NCBI GenBank assembly: GCA_019694515.1
Contig: JAIBBU010000002.1
Location: 124,001-188,000 of the forward strand
DNA from: Oligoflexia bacterium
GTDB taxonomy: Bacteria; Bdellovibrionota_C; UBA2361; JBGSMV01
DNA length: 64,000 nt
Direction of reading: 5' to 3'
Shown piece by piece: positions 1 through 8,836 of this stretch. The notes beneath the pieces were generated by a model. It worked only from the letters and a program-made list of their open reading frames with translations, was not told the DNA's origin and ran no database searches. Within the stretch, counting starts at the first letter, position 1. Each line of letters opens with the position of its first letter. The position numbers were made by a program, and so were the translations under genes.

Positions 1-157
1 CAATTTGCCTAAGTTTGTGCCATAATCTATCTTATTGCGCAGGTTTAGACCTGCCCCAAAGTGCGGTTGAATCTGTTTTCTGGCCAGTCCGCGGCTGCGA
101 CAGCTGCGGAGCCTTTAACGGCTGATCCAGTTCGGTTTAGTACAAACTTTTAATCCC

Positions 158-859
158 ATGCTGCGCCCTTTTACTTTGCTCTTCCTGCTGTTGCTGAGTG
201 TGCCTGTAGCTGCGCAGGGTCCTGCGCGCTCCTTCGAGTGTAAGGAGGGGGCGGGACTTTCTGCCATAGAGGGCAGCGGCCTACTGCAGAAGGTGCAGAG
301 CACCTACAGCGCGGTGCAAGCATTGCGCGCAGATTTCATCCAGAGCTCCTATCTCGAATCGCTGGATGTCACAGAGGTGAGCTCCGGCCAGGTGTTTTTT
401 CAGAAGCCGGGCTTGATGAAGTGGGTCTATCGCGAACCCGCGGAGCAAGTTTTTCTGATCAAAGCCGATACGTTGTGGTTTTACCAAGCCGAGGAACGTC
501 AGGTGCTGATTGATAACTTTCGGCAGGTCTTGATCTCGGATCTTCCCGTAGCGTTTTTGATGGGCATTGGAGATCTGTCGCGTGATTTTAGCTTGGACTC
601 AGCCTGTCGGTCCGAAGATGGGATCGTGCTGAGCTTAAGATCAAAACAAGCTGCTCAATCCGAATTAAAAAGTTTTCGTCTGTTGGTCGATCCGCGCACT
701 AATTTGCCTGCAGGTGCTTCAATCTCGGATGTCGGAAACAATGTGACCACCATAGTGCTTAACGCTACCCAGCTGCAGGATAAGCTCGACACCAAACTCT
801 TCGTGCCTGACTTTGGCAGTGGGTTGGATATTATTGACCGGCGTAAGGAATCAAAGTGA
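158..859 (+). CDS. lolA: Outer-membrane lipoprotein carrier protein LolA
   Basis: Periplasmic chaperone that carries lipoproteins from the inner-membrane LolCDE complex to the outer membrane. Residues 1-19 are a Leu-rich signal peptide ending PVAA, consistent with signal peptidase I cleavage. The mature part has the LolA pattern: RADFIQ (57-62), a Gly-Gln-Val-Phe-Phe strand, then PGLMKWVYREP (84-94). At 233 residues it is close to the usual family length. The ATG at 158 has no strong Shine-Dalgarno, but it is the only start that keeps an intact signal peptide. The stop overlaps the GTG start of rimO (GTGA), so the two are translationally coupled. Confidence 0.88.
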   Translation: MLRPFTLLFLLLLSVPVAAQGPARSFECKEGAGLSAIEGSGLLQKVQSTYSAVQALRADFIQSSYLESLDVTEVSSGQVFFQKPGLMKWVYREPAEQVFLIKADTLWFYQAEERQVLIDNFRQVLISDLPVAFLMGIGDLSRDFSLDSACRSEDGIVLSLRSKQAAQSELKSFRLLVDPRTNLPAGASISDVGNNVTTIVLNATQLQDKLDTKLFVPDFGSGLDIIDRRKESK

Positions 860-2301
860 AGTCAAAACTTGGAATTCTTGATCAAGGCGACAGCTGCACC
901 TCGCGGCCGGGTTTACATCTGAATTGCGCCGAAGGAAAGCTGGCTCCAGGCACATTCCGCGGCCGGGCTGCACTAGTCACCCTAGGCTGCGCCAAAAACC
1001 AGGTCGATTCCGAGGTAATGCTGGGCGTGCTAGCCAAGCAGGGCTTTGAAATTGTGAACGATCTGCAGATTGCGGATGTGGCGATTGTTAACACCTGCGG
1101 ATTCTTGCAGAGCTCGGTCAAGGAGAGTATCGACTGTATTCTGGACGTTGGAGAGTACAAGAAGAAGGGGCAGCTTCGTAAGCTGATCGTGGCCGGCTGT
1201 CTGGTCGAGCGCTATCGCGGAGAACTGCGCGAAAGTCTGCCGGAAGTGGATCGATTCCTGTCAATTGACGAAATTCTCAAGGTCGGGGAGGCCGCGTGCG
1301 GTGAGGTTGGGGAGCTGTTGCGCGGCGCCGAGCGTCCCTATTTCCTGTACGACGACAGCATGCCGCGCCATCTCTCTACTCTGCCGCACACCGCCTATGT
1401 AAAGATTTCGGAGGGCTGCAACCGCCCATGTACCTTCTGCATCATCCCTAAACTGCGGGGTAGTATGCGGAGCCGCACTTTAGACTCGCTGGTTCGCGAA
1501 GTTCGGGATTTGGGCGAGCGGGGAGTGCGCGAGATCAACTTGGTTGCCCAGGATTTGACCTCTTACGGACGTGATCTGCAGGGACCTGATCTGCTGGCGC
1601 TGCTTAAGGCGCTCGATCAGACCAAGGCTGTAGATTGGATCCGATTGCTTTACGCCTATCCGGTCGGCATCACGGCCGAACTGCTTGCTGCGATCGTTGA
1701 TTTGCCGCACGTTTGTAACTACCTTGACCTCCCGATGCAGCACAGCTCTGAGGCTGTTTTGAGACAAATGAAGCGTCCAGTCGGACGCTATGCACCACGG
1801 GCCTTGACCGAGTTTATCCGTAAAACCGCCCCGCAGATCGCACTGAGAACAACCTTGATTGTGGGTTTTCCGGGTGAGACCGAGAGCGATATCTTGGATC
1901 TAGAGAACTTTATCAGCGAAGGGCATTTCAGCAGCGTTGGAGTTTTCACCTATTCGCAAGAACAGGGCACGGACTCGCACGATCTTCCGATGCAACTCGA
2001 ACAGCAGGTTAAAGATGAGCGGCGCGAGCGCATCATGCTGGCACAGCAGCGCGTGGTCGAGAAACGGTTACAGGCACAGATTGGCAGTACAGTAGAGGTC
2101 CTCATCGACGGCCTGCATGAGGACACTGATTTGTTGGTGACGGGCAGGGCTTCTTTTCAGGCCCCGGATGTTGATGGCACGGTAATAATCAATGATTTGA
2201 CTGAGGACCTGGGCGAAGTTCGAGCCGGTATGTTGGGCCAAGTTGAAATCACTGATTCAGCCGGGTATGATTTAGTTGGAACCTTAATTTCGGTTGATTA
2301 G
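856..2301 (+). CDS. rimO: Ribosomal protein S12 methylthiotransferase RimO
   Basis: Radical-SAM enzyme that methylthiolates the conserved Asp of ribosomal protein S12. The N-terminal UPF0004 domain has its three cluster cysteines at C45 (LGCAKNQVDSE), C81 (NTCGF) and C115 (AGCLVER). The radical-SAM cluster motif CNRPCTFC gives C188, C192 and C195, and a TRAM-like C-terminus follows. CAKNQVDSE is typical of RimO rather than MiaB. The reading begins at a GTG overlapping the lolA stop and yields 481 residues, about 35 more at the N-terminus than usual. No better start with a ribosome binding site was seen, so the true start may be further in. Confidence 0.92.
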   Translation: MKSKLGILDQGDSCTSRPGLHLNCAEGKLAPGTFRGRAALVTLGCAKNQVDSEVMLGVLAKQGFEIVNDLQIADVAIVNTCGFLQSSVKESIDCILDVGEYKKKGQLRKLIVAGCLVERYRGELRESLPEVDRFLSIDEILKVGEAACGEVGELLRGAERPYFLYDDSMPRHLSTLPHTAYVKISEGCNRPCTFCIIPKLRGSMRSRTLDSLVREVRDLGERGVREINLVAQDLTSYGRDLQGPDLLALLKALDQTKAVDWIRLLYAYPVGITAELLAAIVDLPHVCNYLDLPMQHSSEAVLRQMKRPVGRYAPRALTEFIRKTAPQIALRTTLIVGFPGETESDILDLENFISEGHFSSVGVFTYSQEQGTDSHDLPMQLEQQVKDERRERIMLAQQRVVEKRLQAQIGSTVEVLIDGLHEDTDLLVTGRASFQAPDVDGTVIINDLTEDLGEVRAGMLGQVEITDSAGYDLVGTLISVD

Positions 2302-2319
2302 TCGCGGGTCCTTGATCAC

Positions 2320-3132
2320 ATGACCTCCAAACCACGCATCGGAATCTTCATAATCGCCTACAATGCGGTCAACCATCTAATCAAAACGATTTCCCGCATA
2401 CCGAAGGATGTTTACGACGAGGTTGAAGAGATCTTCGTAATCGACGACTGTAGTAAGGACAATTCTTACTATGCCGCCTTGGGCTATAAGCACGAATACG
2501 GGATTGAAAAGCTCACCGTTCATCGTAATCAGAAAAACCACGGCTACGGAGGAAACCAGAAGATCGGCTATACCTACGCCATCGATCGCGGGCTTGACGT
2601 AGTGGCGTTGATACACGGAGACGGTCAGTATGCTCCGGAGGCGCTGCCCGGCCTATTGGAGCCGTTCCATAGCGGCTCCGCCGATATGGTATTTGGCTCC
2701 CGTATGGCTGTTCGAGGGGCTGCGCTGAAGGGCGGGATGCCGCTCTACAAATATGTGGGAAATCGTATTCTGACAACGATCCAAAATAAGCTCTCGGGGC
2801 TGCAGCTGAGTGAATATCACTCCGGCTACCGGCTGTACTCGACCGCCGCGCTGAAGTCCATTCCCTTCGAATCGTTTACTAATGATTGGCACTTTGACAC
2901 ACAAATTATCCTGGCCATGGCCGAGCGCGGAATGCGCATCGTGGAACGGCCTATTCCAACTTACTACGGCGATGAAATCTGTCATGTAAATGGCATACCT
3001 TATGCCATGCACTGCATCCTGACCTCCTATCGATTTTATCAAAATCGCCGGCGCAGTGTGATTACATACCCTGGCCCCGTTGATGTCCCAAAGCTGGGCC
3101 GGGGGGCAGTTAGCGATAATAAGCCAGCCTGA
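2320..3132 (+). CDS. Family 2 glycosyltransferase (DPM1/DPG-synthase-like)
   Basis: A GT-A fold sugar transferase of 270 residues. The nucleotide-sugar motif is VIDDCSKDN (D42, D43) and the metal-binding region is HGDGQY (99-104); the order and spacing are those of polyprenyl-phosphate mannose/glucose transferases. A later HSGYRLYS segment fits the acceptor loop of that subgroup. No transmembrane segment is present, so it is probably cytosolic or peripheral to the membrane. It lies 18 bases after rimO and may share its transcript. The donor and acceptor cannot be read from the sequence. Confidence 0.8.
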   Translation: MTSKPRIGIFIIAYNAVNHLIKTISRIPKDVYDEVEEIFVIDDCSKDNSYYAALGYKHEYGIEKLTVHRNQKNHGYGGNQKIGYTYAIDRGLDVVALIHGDGQYAPEALPGLLEPFHSGSADMVFGSRMAVRGAALKGGMPLYKYVGNRILTTIQNKLSGLQLSEYHSGYRLYSTAALKSIPFESFTNDWHFDTQIILAMAERGMRIVERPIPTYYGDEICHVNGIPYAMHCILTSYRFYQNRRRSVITYPGPVDVPKLGRGAVSDNKPA

Positions 3133-3206
3133 CGCTGGTCCGCGGGGCCGACACTTTTCCGCAAGCCCAGCATAACCCTATCAAGTAACTCTGATTGGAG
3201 GATCTA

Positions 3207-3401
3207 GTGTTAGACCCCAAAGCCACTGTGTCTGCCGCATCCGCACCGGTTCAGTCATTAGTAACGGAATCTGGGCCGACGGGGGCCTTGGTTTTCATCG
3301 GAAGGACAGCACCGGCCGCTTTAGCAGCTGCCCTTCTCGGGGGAATAGCTAGGGTCTCGAAAGCGCTGCTGGGAGCAGGCGAGGAGCAGTCAGATGAGTG
3401 A
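3207..3401 (+). CDS. Small hypothetical Ala-rich protein, coupled to the next gene
   Basis: A 64-residue reading starting at GTG 3207, five bases after a clear GGAGG; a TTG at 3195 would lie upstream of that site and is less likely. The protein is rich in Ala, Val, Gly and Ser, with a hydrophobic central stretch (GALVFIGR, then AALAAALLGGIA) that could form one membrane segment, and an acidic C-terminus. Its TGA overlaps the ATG of the next gene within ATGAGTGA, which supports both being real. No family recognised. Confidence 0.5.
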   Translation: MLDPKATVSAASAPVQSLVTESGPTGALVFIGRTAPAALAAALLGGIARVSKALLGAGEEQSDE

Positions 3402-3753
3402 ACGGCACTTTAGCTCCATGAGCATAGATGAAGCCGTCGAGGAGCTGCTTGAAGAGACCGCTGCCTCAACTCTGCCTGAGCAGGTTCGTGACATGGTGCG
3501 AAGCCGGCTTTATGAGCTTCTAAGCCAAGCTGTGGTCATGAGTGTTTCCGAGGTGATTCCCATAACCCTGCTGCGCCGCTTCCTTCATTTTTCTGTCTCA
3601 AAGCAAGATCAGGTGCGCTCTGTGGAGCAGTTCATCTGCAAGGTGCCTGAGCTTGAGGCACGCGCCTCAGCGGCGCTTGAGGAGTGCCGCAGAAGCCTCT
3701 TCTCGGAGATATCTGGCGGAATCGGTTTAATGATTGAGAAGGGCCTACTTTAG
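3394..3753 (+). CDS. Hypothetical helical protein, partner of the upstream small gene
   Basis: 119 residues with an ATG overlapping the preceding stop by eight bases. The composition (many Glu, Leu, Arg, Ala; few Gly or Pro) predicts an almost wholly helical soluble protein. An acidic N-terminal helix (DEAVEELLEE) is followed by a basic, amphipathic one. No catalytic motif, signal peptide or clear membrane segment. The pair is isolated: about 60 bases follow the glycosyltransferase and 600 bases precede tal. No family recognised. Confidence 0.55.
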   Translation: MSERHFSSMSIDEAVEELLEETAASTLPEQVRDMVRSRLYELLSQAVVMSVSEVIPITLLRRFLHFSVSKQDQVRSVEQFICKVPELEARASAALEECRRSLFSEISGGIGLMIEKGLL

Positions 3754-4353
3754 CTTCCTATCGCTCCCTTAAAAATGTAGTGTCTCTAGGTCACCCGGCG
3801 GGGCACGGCTTCCATACCCCTTTAAGTGACACAAAATGTGCTTGGTTTCTCTGGTTTTCTAAGGTTCCGGGTGCTCAGGTGGTTTTTTGTTTGAGTAGCC
3901 CTCTAGAATAATATATCATTTTAGAACCGAACCTTATGATTTCACGCCGTAAAGCATCCAGGGAGCGGAGCTGCATCCTCTCGAATCGAGGACCGCGCGT
4001 TAGCTTTATCGCTATTCGCACAGAAATTCGTGAAATAACCCGCTTCAGACGTATGTTCGCTCGCGAAAACATGGAGCCCGCTGCGGCCCGTGGAGCGGTC
4101 GTAATTCCTTATCGGACCCGCGTCGTTAAATTCAATTAATCAGTTCCCAGTAGATTCGCATTTGTTCTGCTTAGGAATTGGACCATCGCGGCAGGAGCCG
4201 CTGTCGCGGATTACAACGGAATTATAGCCCTTGGAAGTTCCAGACATCGCTTGTATCCTGAATTGTGGTCTCGGGCCGGTTGTTTGCGGCCGAATATTAG
4301 TAATTTAACGCTTAGGGCTGCGCAGGTGCGCGTCCGATAGAGACTTATAAGAT
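3754..4353. other. 600-base gap without a convincing gene
   Basis: Holds the 3' end of the small-gene pair and the leader of the tal-zwf operon. A 67-codon Arg-rich open frame (3936-4139, plus strand) has no ribosome binding site and an equally long minus-strand rival, so it is not called. A short GGCCG/CGGCC inverted repeat lies near 4276-4294. No tRNA-like fold or strong terminator was seen. Confidence 0.4.
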
Positions 4354-5484
4354 ATGGCACAATCCAAGAATCCTCAGCTAACGGCATTAAATGAAGTCGG
4401 ACAGTCTGTTTGGTACGATAACCTTTCCAAGGATGTATTGAAATCCGGGGAGCTGGCAGGACTGATCGGCGCAGGTGTCAGTGGGCTCACCAGCAACCCC
4501 ACGATTTTCAAGAATGCTATCGCAGACACCTCTAATTACGATGACGACATTCGCAGTCTCGTTAAGCAGAATTTGAATACTGAGGAGATCTGCGAGGAGC
4601 TGATGATCAAGGATGTAGGTGCTGCCGCTGATTTGCTTCGGCCGATCTACGATGCTAGCCGCGGAGCAGATGGATGCGCGAGTATCGAGGTTAGCCCATA
4701 TCTGGCGCGGGACACGGCAGGAACGATCGCGGCAGCGCGGCGGCTGTGGCAGCGGCTCAACCGTCCGAATGTGATGATCAAGATTCCGGCGACGGATGAA
4801 GGTTTGCCGGCGATCAGAACGGCGCTGGAAGAGGGTCTCAATGTCAATATCACCCTCATATTTTCCGTGGCCTATCATGAAAAGGTGATGGAGGCGTACC
4901 TGTCAGCTCTGGAGGCCCGGGTCGCGAAGCAGCTGCCGATCGATCGAATTGCTTCGGTCGCCAGTTTTTTTGTCTCACGGGTTGACGCGATCTGCGAGAA
5001 GCGCTTCGACGAATTGTTAAAAAGCGGCAAGGTTAAAGAGGAAAACCGTGCGGAGTTTTTGGCCAAGGTTGGTATCGCGAACTCGCGACTGGCGTATGCC
5101 CGTTTTAAGGAGATCTTCGGGCACGAGCGCTTCAGAAAACTGCAGGCCAAGAATGCCCGCGTGCAACGTCCGCTGTGGGCCAGTACCGGGACCAAGAATC
5201 CTGCATTTAGTCCGGTGCTGTACGTCGAGGAGCTCGCCGGACCGGACACAGTTAACACCATGCCCCCGGCCACGCTGAAGGCGCTGATGCAAAAGGCCAC
5301 GATCGAAAATCGGCTGGAACGGGGTGTTGAGGCGGCGCGCCAGCTTTGTTCGCGAGTCAAGGCCATGGGGATAGATCTCGAACAGTGCCTGATGGAGCTG
5401 CAGAGTCAGGGGGGCAAGTCCTTCTCCGATTCTTACCGCGAACTTCTAGAGTCGATCGAAAAGAAGAAGACCGCGCTGGCTTAA
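4354..5484 (+). CDS. tal: Transaldolase
   Basis: Transfers a dihydroxyacetone unit between sedoheptulose-7-phosphate and glyceraldehyde-3-phosphate in the non-oxidative pentose phosphate pathway (cytosol). Family signatures are QSVWYDNLS near the N-terminus, VSGLTSNPTIF (the T-S-N-P motif) and the Schiff-base Lys K143 in MIKIPATDEG. FFVSRVD and the C-terminal region are those of the longer transaldolases found beside zwf in cyanobacteria and actinobacteria. At 376 residues it is full length for that type. It is the first gene of an operon with zwf, an opcA-like gene and pgl. Confidence 0.93.
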   Translation: MAQSKNPQLTALNEVGQSVWYDNLSKDVLKSGELAGLIGAGVSGLTSNPTIFKNAIADTSNYDDDIRSLVKQNLNTEEICEELMIKDVGAAADLLRPIYDASRGADGCASIEVSPYLARDTAGTIAAARRLWQRLNRPNVMIKIPATDEGLPAIRTALEEGLNVNITLIFSVAYHEKVMEAYLSALEARVAKQLPIDRIASVASFFVSRVDAICEKRFDELLKSGKVKEENRAEFLAKVGIANSRLAYARFKEIFGHERFRKLQAKNARVQRPLWASTGTKNPAFSPVLYVEELAGPDTVNTMPPATLKALMQKATIENRLERGVEAARQLCSRVKAMGIDLEQCLMELQSQGGKSFSDSYRELLESIEKKKTALA

Positions 5485-5506
5485 TCACACATTCTGCGGG
5501 CTCCAC

Positions 5507-7036
5507 ATGGAAAATCCATTTGCCGAAGGTGAGAACCGGATCCTAAGACCCCCGGCTACAGCGATGGTGATCTTCGGTGCCACCGGCGATCTTAATCATC
5601 GTAAGCTGATGCCGGCCTTGTATAACTTGGCGGAGGACGAGTATCTGCCTGCGGCATTCCTGGTAATCGGAACAGGCCGTACTAAACTTTCAGACGAGCA
5701 GTTCCGTGCCGATATGCGCAAGGCCGTCAGCGAGCATTCACGACGCGAAGTCAAAGCTGAGATCTGGGAGGCTTTCTCTAAGAACATCTTCTACCAGCCC
5801 TTAGACATAGGAGCCGAGGCTGATTTCGTTTTGCTGCGGCAGCGCTTGGAGGCGATCGCTGCAGAACGTGGAGAGACCTTCAATTATCTATACTATCTCG
5901 CCACGGCCCCCAATTTTTTCGGCGCGGTGGCTACCAATTTGGGCAAGGCCGGACTGTCCGAGCGCCCGGGCAGTGGCATCCGCAGCACTAGCCTGGTGGT
6001 GGAAAAGCCCTTCGGCGTTGATCTTGAATCCGCCCGCACCCTTAACTCGACCCTGCGGCAAAGTTTCGAAGAGAAGCAGATATTGCGCATCGATCACTAT
6101 CTAGGCAAGGAGACAGTTCAAAACATTTTAGTGTTCCGCTTCGCGAATGGTATTTTCGAACCGCTGTGGAACCGTAATTACGTCGATCACATCCAAGTTT
6201 CCGTTTGTGAGGATATCGGGGTTGGAAATCGAGCAGGCTATTTCGATCAGAGCGGAATTATGCGCGACATCGTGCAGAACCATCTGCTTCAAATGCTTTC
6301 GTTGCTCTGTATTGAAGCTCCCATTTCACTAAGTGATGCCGACAGCATTCGCGATGAGAAGGTCAAGGTGGTCCGGGCGATGAAACGTTTCAGGGTGGAG
6401 GAGGTTGCTTCGCATACTGTGCGCGCTCAATACACTCGCGGTTTTATCGCTGGTGAGAATGTTAACGGCTACTTGGAGGAGCAGGGGGTTAGAAAAGGCT
6501 CGTCCACCGATACCTTTGTCGCGATGAAGCTTGAGATTGAGAATTGGCGCTGGTCCGGCGTGCCGATTTATATTCGTGCGGGCAAGCGGCTGCCCAAGCG
6601 TATTACTGAAATTACCGTTTACTTTAAGCGTCCGCCCGAGTCGCTTTTTCGCGGACGCCAGGTGGAAGAGCTCGAACATAACGTGCTAGCCATTCAGGTA
6701 CAGCCGAAAGAGGGCATTTCACTGAAGGTTAGCTCTAAAGCCCCGGGGCCGCGCATGCGTGTACGTCCGGTGGTGATGGACTTCACCTACGGCAGCTCGT
6801 TTGGGGTTCCATCGGCCGATGCATATGAGCGTCTACTATTGGATGCGATGCGCGGCGATGCCACGTTGTTTACAAGAGACGACGAGATCGAGGAGGCCTG
6901 GGCCCTCCTGGCGCCGGTTTTTGAGGCATGGAGTTCAAGCAATGTTCCGGTTCATACCTATGAAGCTGGAAGCTGGGGGCCGCGGGCCGCGGCGGCGTTA
7001 CTCCGGCCATCCGGTCACCGCTGGCGGCGCCTCTAA
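5507..7036 (+). CDS. zwf: Glucose-6-phosphate 1-dehydrogenase
   Basis: Oxidises glucose-6-phosphate to 6-phosphogluconolactone with reduction of NADP(+). The dinucleotide-binding fingerprint is FGATGDLNHRKLMPALYNL close to the N-terminus, and the substrate signature RIDHYLGKE is at 194-202. At 509 residues it is full length. It starts 22 bases after tal and is followed by the opcA-like gene and pgl, so the oxidative branch is encoded as one unit. Confidence 0.97.
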   Translation: MENPFAEGENRILRPPATAMVIFGATGDLNHRKLMPALYNLAEDEYLPAAFLVIGTGRTKLSDEQFRADMRKAVSEHSRREVKAEIWEAFSKNIFYQPLDIGAEADFVLLRQRLEAIAAERGETFNYLYYLATAPNFFGAVATNLGKAGLSERPGSGIRSTSLVVEKPFGVDLESARTLNSTLRQSFEEKQILRIDHYLGKETVQNILVFRFANGIFEPLWNRNYVDHIQVSVCEDIGVGNRAGYFDQSGIMRDIVQNHLLQMLSLLCIEAPISLSDADSIRDEKVKVVRAMKRFRVEEVASHTVRAQYTRGFIAGENVNGYLEEQGVRKGSSTDTFVAMKLEIENWRWSGVPIYIRAGKRLPKRITEITVYFKRPPESLFRGRQVEELEHNVLAIQVQPKEGISLKVSSKAPGPRMRVRPVVMDFTYGSSFGVPSADAYERLLLDAMRGDATLFTRDDEIEEAWALLAPVFEAWSSSNVPVHTYEAGSWGPRAAAALLRPSGHRWRRL

Positions 7037-7050
7037 TTGCAGAGCGATGT

Positions 7051-8085
7051 ATGCTGGGATTCCAAAAGAGCGAACTTTCTCAGATTGGCCGGTCACTTGA
7101 CCGACTCTTTCAGTCGTTTGGGGATGACGCCCTATACGCTCGCGGCTCGAATACCAACCTGATGTTGTTGGCGGGTGCGGCGCCGAAAGAGGATCTAATT
7201 GAAGAGCTCGTGGACCTTTTTTCGGTGTCCCATCCCTGCCGGTTTTTCATTTTGCGTCCGGATGCCAGCCTTGCAAAGATTCAATCCGAAATCACGGCGC
7301 TTTGCAGGAGAGTCGGGAAGAGTGAACATTTATGTACAGAGGTGATCAGAATCAGTTTTAGCCCCACCGCCCAAGCCGCGGTGCCTGGTGTGGTTCTTGC
7401 CAACCTGATGACCGGCACCGGTACTGAGCTCTACTTAGCTGACAAGTCTGTTTCTATCACGGATCTGCAAAACTTTGGCGCTTTGGCCGAGCGCATTTAT
7501 TACGACTGCGATTGCTTCGGCGAGCGATTCTTTCAGAGTGGAATGGCAGAGACGTTGCTAGCGCACGGCGCCGCGCTGGTCGATCTGAACTGGATCGCTT
7601 TGGGGGCATGGCGCGAGCAGATTAGGCTCTGTTTCGAGCGCGTGATGCTGCGCAATGCCAATTTAAGACTCGCGGAGATTAGACTTGAGTGCCCAGCTCT
7701 GTCGCGCTCCGCAGCAGGAGCTCTTTTGGCGGGATGGATTGTAAACCGGCTGGGTCTACGGGTTAGTAAGGGCTCCGGGTCCGGGGTCAGGCTGGAGGAT
7801 CGGCATCATCACGCGATGGAACTTAATTTCAAACTCTCTCCGGGCGACCAGATGCGGATGGTCGAGTTTGTGTTTGAGTCAGGCTTAAGTTTGAAGCTTG
7901 CATCTGTTCCCGGAGGGATCGAGAGCCATTTCGGCGGCGGCGAGTACAGATTGTTTGCGCCGGTAGAGAATGAGCCGCGCATCGAGTTACTTCGAAGATA
8001 TTTTTTAATTGGGGAATCGGTCTCGAACTATAAACACTCGCTGGAGGCAGCTCTCAAGATTGCAGCGTTTATAGCTCCACATTAG
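7051..8085 (+). CDS. opcA: OpcA-like glucose-6-phosphate dehydrogenase assembly/activator protein
   Basis: OpcA proteins bind and activate G6PDH in cyanobacteria and actinobacteria. Recognisable family features are CRFFILRPD near residue 65 and VPGVVLANLMTGTG around 117-130; position between zwf and pgl is the classic OpcA context. It has 344 residues with no signal peptide or catalytic motif, as expected of a non-enzymatic partner. The ATG at 7051 is used; another ATG at 7046 is out of frame. Divergent from the best-known members, so the family call is firm mainly because of context. Confidence 0.75.
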   Translation: MLGFQKSELSQIGRSLDRLFQSFGDDALYARGSNTNLMLLAGAAPKEDLIEELVDLFSVSHPCRFFILRPDASLAKIQSEITALCRRVGKSEHLCTEVIRISFSPTAQAAVPGVVLANLMTGTGTELYLADKSVSITDLQNFGALAERIYYDCDCFGERFFQSGMAETLLAHGAALVDLNWIALGAWREQIRLCFERVMLRNANLRLAEIRLECPALSRSAAGALLAGWIVNRLGLRVSKGSGSGVRLEDRHHHAMELNFKLSPGDQMRMVEFVFESGLSLKLASVPGGIESHFGGGEYRLFAPVENEPRIELLRRYFLIGESVSNYKHSLEAALKIAAFIAPH

Positions 8086-8095
8086 GAGTTCGTAT

Positions 8096-8836
8096 ATGAA
8101 TCCAAGAGTAGAAGAAATAGAGGCAAAGCTTTTTGCCGGCGTAGTGGCAGATGAGATTATCGCAAGTCTAAATGACGCGATCGCTGACAAGGGGCGTGCT
8201 GTGGCGGCGCTTTCGGGCGGACGCACCCCTGGGACGATCTACCGAGCGCTTTCCTGTCCGCCGCGGGTCTCCGAGGTGGACTGGAGCAAGGTCGTGCTGC
8301 TGTGGGGCGACGAACGCTGGGTTCCCAAGAGCGACGGTCAGAGCAATTTCAAGCTCGCGCACGAAACCTTGCTCGGTTTGCTGAGTGAAGCTAAACCGAC
8401 CGTGCATGCGGTCGATACTTCCCTCAAAACTCCTGCGCTCGCTGCAGCGGAGTACGCCAAGCAGATCAAAGCGCTGGGGCTGCCGGAGAGAGCGGCGGTG
8501 CCGGTCATGGACTTGGTGCTTTTGGGCATGGGCGAGGACGGGCACACTGCTTCGGTTTTTCCGCATTCTGGCTTGTGTGCTGTTAAGGGGGAGCTTTGCC
8601 GAGCGGTTAAGCACCCAAGTGATGGTTCTGAGCGAGTTACCATGCTGCCGGAGTTTCTGTTCGCTGCTAATCGCGTGCTCTTCATCGTTTCTGGTTCCAA
8701 CAAATCCGACACCTTGCGTCGTGTGCTGCGCGACGAAGGAGCTGAGGAGGATCTGCCGGCGCGCTGTTTCAAGCGCGCTAACGAAAGGGTTACCTGGTTC
8801 GTTGACAGCGCCGCAGCTCAGGGGTTGCAAGCGTGA
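8096..8836 (+). CDS. pgl: 6-phosphogluconolactonase
   Basis: Hydrolyses 6-phosphogluconolactone to 6-phosphogluconate, the step after zwf. DevB/Pgl motifs are ALSGGRTPGTIYRAL, LLWGDERWVP followed by SNFKLAHE, and LLGMGEDGHTASVFP. The length of 246 residues is normal. An AGGAG sits about ten bases before the ATG. The stop overlaps the GTG start of the acyl-CoA dehydrogenase (GTGA), linking sugar and acyl-CoA oxidation on one transcript. Confidence 0.95.
   Translation: MNPRVEEIEAKLFAGVVADEIIASLNDAIADKGRAVAALSGGRTPGTIYRALSCPPRVSEVDWSKVVLLWGDERWVPKSDGQSNFKLAHETLLGLLSEAKPTVHAVDTSLKTPALAAAEYAKQIKALGLPERAAVPVMDLVLLGMGEDGHTASVFPHSGLCAVKGELCRAVKHPSDGSERVTMLPEFLFAANRVLFIVSGSNKSDTLRRVLRDEGAEEDLPARCFKRANERVTWFVDSAAAQGLQA

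Noticed and set aside
3936..4139. 67-codon Arg-rich open frame
   Set aside because: No ribosome binding site, an equally long frame on the other strand over the same bases, and no known family; compositional chance is likely.
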